From Hyphomicrobiales bacterium (GTDB lineage: Bacteria > Pseudomonadota > Alphaproteobacteria > Rhizobiales > Beijerinckiaceae), in the NCBI GenBank assembly GCA_028290085.1, contig JAQGKN010000393.1, forward strand, positions 1 through 10,217: DNA of 10,217 bases. The letters are read 5' to 3'. A model generated the notes under the pieces. It worked only from the letters and a program-made list of their open reading frames with translations. It searched no databases and was not told where the DNA came from. This document shows, one piece after another, positions 1 through 6,600 of the stretch (positions are counted from its first letter, which is position 1; every line of letters begins with the position of its first letter). Made by a program: the position numbers and the translations under genes.

Positions 1-114
1 CGCATGTTCTGCCGCCTGAAGGACTTCAGGCGCGTCGCTACACGCTACGATCGAAATGCTGCAAATTTCCTCGCAGCCGTTTGTATCGCTGCCGCTGTCA
101 GCTACTGGTTATGA
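1..114 (+). CDS. IS5-family transposase, C-terminal end (5' part outside window)
   Basis: The frame is open from the first base and ends in TGA at 112-114, giving the last 37 residues of a DDE transposase. The visible motif RMFCRLKDFRRVATRYD followed by a small-residue helix ending in SYWL is the typical C-terminus of IS5-family transposases (IS1031/IS427-like groups). In these the catalytic Glu lies in a preceding R-x-I-E-R-M-F motif, of which only R-M-F is inside the window. The enzyme would cut and join the ends of its own IS. The gene may be intact to the left, but that cannot be judged here. The family call is from motif memory; the subgroup is uncertain. Confidence 0.85.
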   Translation, partial: RMFCRLKDFRRVATRYDRNAANFLAAVCIAAAVSYWL

Positions 115-127
115 GTCTGGACCCTAG
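1..127 (+). mobile_element. Right end of an IS5-family insertion sequence
   Basis: The transposase stop is followed directly by GAGTCTGGACCCTAG at 113-127, which has the position and look of a terminal inverted repeat. The minus-strand small gene at 260 loses its plausible native sequence at about this point, which supports an insertion boundary near 125-130. The other end of the IS lies outside the window, so neither the repeat pair nor a target duplication can be checked. Confidence 0.55.
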
Positions 128-260
128 AGGATAATGCGAAAGCACGAAAATGCGTCTTGCGACTCGTATCGCCGACGGCGATCCGTGATAACTGAGAGAC
201 CAGTTGGGCACCAAACTCTGTGATCGCGCCGTCTGCATCCTTGCGGATTATTTTGGACAT
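102..260 (-). CDS. Small hypothetical protein, 3' end replaced by IS sequence
   Basis: An ATG at 258-260 opens a 52-residue frame ending in TAG at 102-104. A Shine-Dalgarno-like GGAG lies 8 nt upstream, and the gene follows the DUF3768 gene by 18 bp on the same strand, so the pair looks like an operon. The protein begins MSKIIRKDADGAITEFG, then a probably helical stretch with GAQLVSQLSRIAVGDTSRK. I do not recognise the family. Residues up to about 44 appear native; the last eight or so are encoded by the IS5 end, so the original protein was probably longer and is now truncated. No signal peptide or membrane segment is visible. The good ribosome site and the operon position are the main support that it was a real gene. 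Confidence 0.55.
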   Translation of the reverse strand: MSKIIRKDADGAITEFGAQLVSQLSRIAVGDTSRKTHFRAFALSSRVQTHNQ

Positions 261-268
261 GTTCTTCA

Positions 269-272
269 CTCC
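269..272 (-). promoter_or_regulatory. Ribosome binding site of the small minus-strand gene
   Basis: On the minus strand GGAG is followed by 8 nt and the ATG at 258-260. It lies in the 18-bp gap after the DUF3768 stop codon and is the best evidence that this very short frame is or was translated. Confidence 0.5.
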
Positions 273-278
273 AGTATG

Positions 279-545
279 TCAATATTCGTCGGCCAGCATG
301 ATCGTCATCACGCGCTGTGTGTCGGTAGCGTCCGCAGGATCAGATGATGCTGCCTCGCGTGACGGGTCGTAGTAGTCGATTTTGAAGAGAACCCTGAGGT
401 CCTCGACGAGGAGGGACCCAAAGTCGTGCTCTTGGTAGGGATCGTTCTCAACATCAAAGGCGTCGAACGTCCTAACGAGTGCCAAAACCTGTCTTTGGAA
501 TTCCTCGCCTTGAGACGTGATCCCTGAGGTGTTCCACGTCAGCAC
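279..545 (-). CDS. DUF3768-family protein, N-terminally shortened
   Basis: The 88 residues match the conserved core of DUF3768 as I know it: VRTFDAF, then NDPYQEHDFGS, FKIDYYD, a Ser/Asp/Pro-rich linker SSDPADA, and the C-terminus RVMTIMLADEY. Family members are small soluble proteins of unknown function, frequent in rhizobial and sphingomonad plasmids and accessory regions. The only open start is GTG at 543-545, with no Shine-Dalgarno sequence and directly preceded in frame by TAG (546-548). Upstream of that TAG the same frame reads LNHNLR, resembling the usual LND-x-LR N-terminal motif, and reaches an ATG at 597-599. The gene has therefore probably suffered a nonsense change or small deletion. 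Whether a shortened protein is made from GTG is unclear. The small gene at 260 follows in the same direction. Confidence 0.75.
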   Translation of the reverse strand: MLTWNTSGITSQGEEFQRQVLALVRTFDAFDVENDPYQEHDFGSLLVEDLRVLFKIDYYDPSREAASSDPADATDTQRVMTIMLADEY

Positions 546-570
546 CTATGTCCCAGATCTGAGGTTGTGA

Positions 571-1089
571 TTTAAGGAGAGTTTTGGTCTCGTCGTCATG
601 ACGAGTCGCGAAGAACGGCTCGCCCTGCTCGAACGGATTGTAGAACTATATCATTCACGCGCTAGCGCGTTGGCTCAAGCAATGACAGCAGAGATGGGAT
701 CGCCAATACGCTTCTCACACGAAGTCCAGATGCCAAACGCACTTAATCATTTCCGTGAGATGATACGAGTCTTGAAAGGCTACGAGTTTGAGAGCTTTTT
801 AGGTGAAAATCTCATCCGTCGCGAAGCCCCTGAACCAGGTCACGTCGAAGTTGGCTCCTGCCTTTGCGGCAGGCTGCACCGTCGTTCCGGCGAAATTGCG
901 CCACTCAGCACAATTCTGCCTGCAGAGATCCTGCACGACGCCGGAGTACCAAAAGGTGTATTCAATCTCGTCAACGGTGACGGGCCAACAGTCGGCGAAG
1001 CCCTTGCCTCTCATCCGGACGTTGACATGGTGTCATTCTGCGATGAGGCCGGTGCCCCTGCGAGATCCGCAGCGGACTACGCCGCATAA
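571..1089 (+). pseudogene. Aldehyde dehydrogenase remnant (frameshifted, truncated at both ends)
   Basis: The ATG at 598 opens a 163-residue frame that looks like a gene but is a fragment of an NAD(P)-dependent aldehyde dehydrogenase. TSREERLALLERI, TAEMGSP and HFREMIRVLKGYEFE match roughly residues 60-130 of the family, and KESF at 574-585 hints that homology begins before the ATG. At about 825 the match moves one frame over (PLNQVTSKLAP, AAGCTVV, 827-886), with the expected proline/tryptophan-rich ITPWNWP segment deleted. At about 886 it returns to the first frame (SGEIAPLS, EILHDAGVP, VFNLVNGDGPTVGEAL, DVDMVSF) and decays towards the TAA at 1087-1089. Weak similarity may continue to about 1120. 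The catalytic Cys and Glu regions and the first roughly 60 residues are absent, so no active enzyme can be made. Confidence 0.85.
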
Positions 1090-1141
1090 GTGAAACAAGA
1101 AGCGGACATCCACAATTTCCGATTTGGGTCAAAGGCGGCGC

Positions 1142-1382
1142 GAAACGCAGAATGGTATCATTGCTCACCGGCAGCATCAGGTGTGTGCGAATCTCGCCTG
1201 CCGCCGAGCGCCGGGCCAAGGTGATGGACAACGTACTCGAGCCTGCTCGTCCGTCGAGGACGCTCGGCAAGCGTGGTCTCGATATCGGTCGGCGAAAATC
1301 CGCCTCCGACAATGGAGACCATGCATATAGAGCGCCGCGCTACCATGCGAAGGCGAACGCCTCGCCCTGAGCAATGAAGGTC
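1142..1382 (-). pseudogene. ISL3-family transposase remnant
   Basis: Pieces of one transposase lie head to tail in three minus-strand frames: DLHCSGRGVRLRMVARRSIC (1382-1323), CRRRIFADRY (about 1308-1280), ETTLAERPRRTSRLE and VVHHLGPALGGR (about 1280-1197), and ARRSAAGEIRTH plus LMLPVSNDTILRF (about 1216-1142). The order and content match the part of ISL3-family transposases just after the N-terminal zinc finger: a DLPWxGRxVRLRLxARRFxC strand, C-RRIFAER, the helix-turn-helix-like ARRTxRL-LGxALGG segment, and LPVSxDTLLR. At least three frame changes separate the pieces, so it is dead. The DDE domain is not present downstream of 1142. The zinc-finger region may extend up to about 1410 but is not convincing. 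No terminal repeats were found. Confidence 0.75.
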
Positions 1383-1383
1383 C

Positions 1384-1400
1384 GGCGCGCTTTGAGCGCC
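1384..1400 (-). terminator. Weak hairpin downstream of the kinase operon
   Basis: GGCGC (1384-1388, read as GCGCC on the minus strand) and its complement at 1396-1400 can form a 5-bp GC stem with a 7-nt loop, about 80 nt after the operon's last stop codon. There is no following T tract and the hairpin lies at the edge of the ISL3 remnant, so a terminator role is only a possibility. Confidence 0.15.
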
Positions 1401-1479
1401 AATTGACTGGCTATTGTCGCTTTTGGGCATCGCGCAGGCCGAAAGGCTAGACGGACTGCGGCATTGTCGACACGCGTGG

Positions 1480-3615
1480 TTATACAATTCGGTGGTGTCC
1501 GCTCCGGGCAGTGCCGTACCGCGCCTCCGCTGCGGCACTGATGGCAGCTGCCAACGCATTCTGGCGAAATGGCTTGGTGAGACGCGGCAGGCCAACCACA
1601 CGTTCGTCATCCGCTATTTCGGCAAACCCGCTCGCGAGGATCACCGGCAACTCCGGGTGATCGGTTTTGAGCGCCTGCATCAGAGCAAGCCCCGTCATCC
1701 CCGGCATTGCATGATCGGTGATGACAACATCGATTCTGGTTCCCTGCTTGACGTGAGCCAGGGCCTGCGCGCCGGATTCGGCTTCGATGACCACATGACC
1801 TAGATCCTCGAGCATCGCAGCCGTGCCCGTGCGAACCAGAAGATCATCGTCGACGAGGAGCACGCAATAGGATTGCGGCGGCGAGGCCGGCTCCGCCTCC
1901 TCGACACACAGGTTCTCCTGGGTCCAATCGTCGCGCGATTGTAGTGCTTTCGGCAGAAACACCTGCACCTGCGTCCCGCTCCCCAGGCAGCTCACGATGT
2001 TCATGCCGCCGCCCGATTGCGCCGCAAGGCCATGCACCATCGACAAACCGAGACCCGTGCCCTTTCCAGGCCCCTTCGTCGTGAAGAACGGCTCTCTCGC
2101 GCGCTGGAGGGTTTCCTCATCCATGCCCATACCGGTGTCCGCGATCTCGATGCAGACATATTCTCCAAGCGGCAGGCTGGGCGGCACGGGACGCCCCCCA
2201 GGCTCCACAGCTGTAAGGGTGAGCGATCCGCCGAGCGGCATGGCGTCACGTGAATTGACGGCCAAATTCAGAATCGCCAGTTCGAGCTGGTTGGCATCTG
2301 CTTGAACCAGATCGACCCGATCGGGAATGTTCACATACAACTGTATTCCCGGACCAATCGCGCGTTCCAGCAACTCACGCATTCCACCGATCAGCGTCGG
2401 GATGTCGATCGACTGCGGCCTTAGTTCCTGACGCCGGGCAAAGGCAAGAAGACGCTGCGTGAGAGCCGTTCCACGGTCTGCGCCCTGCATCGCGTTCTCA
2501 AGCAGCCGATGAACGCGCGGATCCATCGGCGTAAGCCGCTTCCTCAGCAATTCGAGGCTGCCCATGATGACCATCAGGAGATTGTTGAAATCATGGGCCA
2601 CTCCGCCGGTCAGCTGGCCGATGGTGTCTAGTTTCTGCGCCTCGAAGAGCTGCGCCAGCGCCACCTCGCGCTCCTTGGTGCGCGCCTCCACAAGCTGTTC
2701 CAGCTCGTCCTTCTGGTGCAGGAGGGCATGTTCGAGAACTTTCCGATCAGTGATGTCGTGCGTCACGCCTGTCAGTCGGATAGGCTTTCCAGAACTATCG
2801 AGCGTGACCGCTCCGCCGGCGATGCACCAGCGCGTAGTGCCGTCAGGTCCCCGGAGACGGAATTCCGCATAGAAGGATTTTCCAGACCGAGCCGCCTGCT
2901 CTTCCGCCTCCACGACGCTGTCGAGATCGTCCGAATGAATGAGCTGCTGGACGGCCTCAACGGATGGTCGAAATTTGATGGGATCAACGCCGTAGATTCC
3001 ATACTGTCCTTCGTCCCACGTATATTCGCCGGTCAAGAGATTCCGCTCCCACGATCCCATGCGTCCCGCAACGAGAGCGAGGCTTCTCCGCTGCTCGCTC
3101 TCAAGCAGACGCGTTGCGACGGATTCAAGTTCGGCCGTTCGCTTGGCGACCCGCTCTTCCAGCTCCCCGTTCAGACGTTCCAGCTCCTGGGACGTGCGGT
3201 GGAGTTCGAGAAAAACCTTGACCTTGGCGCGGAGCAGCTCGGGCACGACCGGCACCGGAACATAATCGACAGCGCCCGCTTCGTAACCGCGCAGACGATC
3301 AAGTTCGGTAATTTGCACGGCCGAGACGAAGATCAGCGGGGTCTTCTGGAAACGCGGGTGCTCACGAATGATCGTCGCAAGTTCGAAGCCATCGAGCTCG
3401 GGCATGCAAACGTCGATGAGCACGAGTGCCACATCCGTTTTTAGCAAGACTGCTAAGGCCTCGCGCGCCGACCTCGCCATGACCAGGTTCTCACCCAGCT
3501 CGCTCAAGATTGCCTCGTAGGTCAGCAGCTTTCCCGGTTGATCGTCGACCAGCAGGACTGTTGCTCTCTGCGAATTGCCAGGGATCACTGTATCAGTCCC
3601 ATTGCCGCGGTTCAT
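1480..3615 (-). CDS. Hybrid sensor histidine kinase (REC-PAS-HisKA-HATPase-REC)
   Basis: This is a 711-residue soluble hybrid kinase. An N-terminal receiver (about 18-138) has acidic D24/D25 and phospho-acceptor D68 in [13 protein letters not shown] helical linker (about 138-175) leads to a PAS domain (about 180-290, GSWERN...YGVDP...[12 protein letters not shown]), then a short coiled coil. The HisKA core has phospho-acceptor H341 in [11 protein letters not shown]. HATPase_c has the N-box around 442-459 ([19 protein letters not shown]), G1 DTGMGMDE (493-500) and G2 GKGTGLGLS (517-525). The C-terminal receiver (about 584-695) has D589/D590, acceptor D634, S662 and K681. No membrane segment is seen. 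In the first receiver the conserved Lys is Val (V121, [10 protein letters not shown]), a variant I recall from related alphaproteobacterial proteins. The start ATG overlaps the stop of the giant kinase gene and lacks its own Shine-Dalgarno site, implying coupled translation. It probably exchanges phosphate with the giant kinase; the output is unknown. Confidence 0.93.
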   Translation of the reverse strand: MNRGNGTDTVIPGNSQRATVLLVDDQPGKLLTYEAILSELGENLVMARSAREALAVLLKTDVALVLIDVCMPELDGFELATIIREHPRFQKTPLIFVSAVQITELDRLRGYEAGAVDYVPVPVVPELLRAKVKVFLELHRTSQELERLNGELEERVAKRTAELESVATRLLESEQRRSLALVAGRMGSWERNLLTGEYTWDEGQYGIYGVDPIKFRPSVEAVQQLIHSDDLDSVVEAEEQAARSGKSFYAEFRLRGPDGTTRWCIAGGAVTLDSSGKPIRLTGVTHDITDRKVLEHALLHQKDELEQLVEARTKEREVALAQLFEAQKLDTIGQLTGGVAHDFNNLLMVIMGSLELLRKRLTPMDPRVHRLLENAMQGADRGTALTQRLLAFARRQELRPQSIDIPTLIGGMRELLERAIGPGIQLYVNIPDRVDLVQADANQLELAILNLAVNSRDAMPLGGSLTLTAVEPGGRPVPPSLPLGEYVCIEIADTGMGMDEETLQRAREPFFTTKGPGKGTGLGLSMVHGLAAQSGGGMNIVSCLGSGTQVQVFLPKALQSRDDWTQENLCVEEAEPASPPQSYCVLLVDDDLLVRTGTAAMLEDLGHVVIEAESGAQALAHVKQGTRIDVVITDHAMPGMTGLALMQALKTDHPELPVILASGFAEIADDERVVGLPRLTKPFRQNALAAAISAAAEARYGTARSGHHRIV
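3612..3615 (-). promoter_or_regulatory. ATGA stop/start overlap coupling the two kinase genes
   Basis: The minus-strand tetramer ATGA contains the TGA stop of the giant kinase and the ATG of the hybrid kinase. No AGGAG-like sequence lies just upstream, so ribosomes finishing the first gene probably re-initiate here, tying the amounts of the two proteins together. Confidence 0.75.
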
Positions 3616-6600
3616 CGATGAAGCCAGATGCGAAGCGCGGAAAGCAATTGCTCCGTATTCACAGGCTTAGCGAGATAGTCCGAAGCGCCGGCCTCCAGGC
3701 ACTTTTCGCGATCCCCCTTCATTGCCTTCGCCGTCAGTGCGACAATCGGCAAGCGACGGAATGCGGGGTCCGCACGTATGACCTGCATGGTCTGGTATCC
3801 ATCCATTTCCGGCATCATGATGTCCATCAGCACGATGGCTATATCCGGCTGAGACTGGACGATTTCAACGGCCTCCTTACCCGTTGTCGCCGTCAGTACA
3901 CGCATCCCGCGCCGCTCCAGAACGCTGGACAGCGCGAAGATGTTTCGGGCGTCGTCGTCAACCAACAGCACTGTACGATCCTGCAAATCGTCATCCGAAC
4001 GATGCAGACGCTCCAGCATGCGTTGCTTCGTCTCTGGAAGATTCGAGACCACCCGATGCAGGAAGAGTGCTGTTTCGTCGAGGAGGCGCTCCGGGGATTC
4101 CACTCCCTTAACGATGACGCTTCTCGCCATCGAGTGAAGGCGCAGGTCCTCCTCGGTTGTGAGAACGCGGCCCGTGAACACCACGACCGGAACATCGCGG
4201 ATGTCGGCGTCGTTGCTCATACTCTCGAGGACCTCGAACCCAGTCATGTCCGGCAGCTTTAGGTCGAGGACGACGCAATCGACGGCCTCGCGGCGCAGGA
4301 CCGCCAACGCCTCCTCGCCCGTCTCTACTGTCCGGATCTCGATATCCTCATGTCCCAAAAGCTCGCTCACGCTCAGCAATTCGGCTGCATTGTCCTCGAC
4401 AATCAGCAAGAGCTTGCGGCGGGGCTCGGAGAAGGATTTGATTCGCGCGATCGCTTTCCCCAGCACGTCCGGTGTCGTCGGTTTCGTCAGGAACGAAAAA
4501 GCTCCCCGCGCAAGACCATGTTGGCGGTCTTCATCGAGCGTCACCATTTGCACGGGTATATGTCGCGTCGTCGGATCCTGCTTCAGTTGGCTGAGGACAT
4601 TCCAGCCAAGCATATCAGGGAGAAATACATCGAGTGATACGGCGCTCGGTAGATATTCGCGCGCCAATGACAGCGCCTCCGCGCCGCGCGATGCGACAAG
4701 CACCTTAAAGTCGTTGTCCTTTGCCAGATCCACAAGAATGCGGGCGTAATGAGCGTCGTCCTCGACGATGAGTAGAACATTATCGCCTGGCTCGATGAAC
4801 TTGCGATCGTCGGGAACCCGTTCACTCGCCGATGTATCTGACAGGCGAGCGCCCGCCGCGTTCGCGAGCGCAGCCACGGTCGAGGACGACATTGAATCGC
4901 TTGCTGTGGGGCTAAACGATGAACGACCGGCACCTGGACTGCCTACATACGTCAGCGGGACATAGAGCGTGAACTCGCTACCCGCGCCCGGCACACTGCG
5001 CAACTGGATTTCCCCGCCGAGCAAATTGGCGAGTTCGCGACTGATTGCGAGGCCCAGGCCCGTTCCGCCATATTTCCGGCTGGTGCTCGCATCTGCCTGC
5101 TGGAACGCTTCGAAGATGATCTTCTGTTTTTCGGGGGGAATACCAATGCCGGTGTCTGCCACTTCGAATGCGACGACCACGGGCGCATGCTTGAGGACCG
5201 GATGCTGAGGGCTCCACCCGCCTGTGACGGGACCGACCTTCAACTTGACGCTTCCTTGTGCTGTGAATTTGAAGGCGTTCGAAAGGAGATTCTTCAATAC
5301 CTGCTGCAGGCGTTTGGAATCCGTGATGATGCTTTTCTCTAGGTCAGGCGCGACCACCACCTCAAACGACAGCCTCCGGCTTTCCGCTTCATGACGGAAG
5401 GGCCTCGCCATCATGTCCAGCAAACTTGAGAAGAGAATTTCTTCAGCTTCCACCGAAACAGTTCCCGATTCGATTTTTGATAGATCGAGAATGTCCGAGA
5501 TTAGATTGAGCAGGTCGGTGCCTGCGCCATGGATCGTGCGCGCAAACTCCACTTGCTTGCCGGTCAGGTTGCCTTCCGGATTGTCGCCGAGCTGCTGCCC
5601 CAGAATGAGGATCGAGTTCAGGGGGGTCCGCAGTTCGTGACTCATATTCGCCAAAAACTCGGACTTGTACTTCGAGGTCAAAGCAAGTTCCGTCGCCTTC
5701 TCTTCCAGGGCACGACGGGCCTGCTCGATCTCCTGATTCTTTGCCTCGACCTCGTCGTTGCGGTCGGCGAGCTGTTGCGCTTTCTGCTCCAGCTGCTCGT
5801 TCGTCTGCTGCAACTCGCGCTGCTGCGCCTGAAGTTCGCCGGCGAGTTGCTGCGATTGTTTCAGCAGACCCTCGGTCTGCATCGTCGCCTCGATGGAGTT
5901 CAGGACGATCCCTGTTCCCGTCGTCAGTTGGTCCAGGAACGAGATCTGCAGTTCGGTGAATGCGCCCAGGGACGCAAGTTCAATCACCGCCTTCACCTGT
6001 CCCTCGAAAAGCACAGGCAGTACAATGGCGTTACGCGGCGGTGCCTTGAATACACCCGAACCGATCGGGGAAACATTCGACGGCAATTCTGTGATCAACA
6101 TCCGGCGGCCGTCCCGCGCGCATTGTCCAATCAGGCCTTCGCCGAGTTGCAGACGCGCTGGATGTCCGCCAGCTCCACTGTCCGCAAACGTCGCGAGCAG
6201 CGTCAGTCCAGAAGGCACGCCGTCGACGCTCTCGACCTGATAGATCACACCCTGCTGCGCCGCGACGAGCGGTGCGAGTTCCGATAGCAGCGTGCCCCCG
6301 ACCGCTGAGAGATTGCGCTGGCCCTGAAGCATATTGGTGAAGCGTGCCAGATTCGTCTTAAGCCAGTCCTGTTCGGTGTTTTGCTCCGTCGTCAGGCGTA
6401 GGTTCCCGATCATCGTGTTGATGTTGTCCTTCAGCTCGGCGACCTCTCCGCGCGCTTCGACTTGAATCGACCGCGTCAGGTCACCCTTCGTCACGGCGGT
6501 CGCGACCTCAGCGATTGCGCGTACCTGTGTGGTGAGGTTGGCTGCGAGAAGGTTGACGTTGCCAGTTAGGTCCTTCCACGTTCCAGATGCTCCCGGCACA

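Noticed and set aside
1146..1200. Plus-strand MVSLLTGSIR as a second aldehyde dehydrogenase piece (resembling VSFTGS)
   Set aside because: The same bases encode the ISL3 motif LPVSNDTILR on the minus strand, flanked by further ISL3 motifs in the right order; the ALDH likeness is short and isolated.
1158..1610. Minus-strand 150-codon frame as an independent protein
   Set aside because: Its first third overlaps the kinase 3' end in another frame; only the part below 1382 has meaning, as a piece of the ISL3 transposase remnant.
1414..1803. Plus-strand 129-codon frame across the 3' end of the hybrid kinase
   Set aside because: It is antisense to a well-supported C-terminal receiver, and its first part lies in degraded sequence.
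2716..3444. 242-codon plus-strand frame inside the hybrid kinase gene
   Set aside because: It lies opposite a gene with clear REC and PAS domains and shows no recognisable motif.
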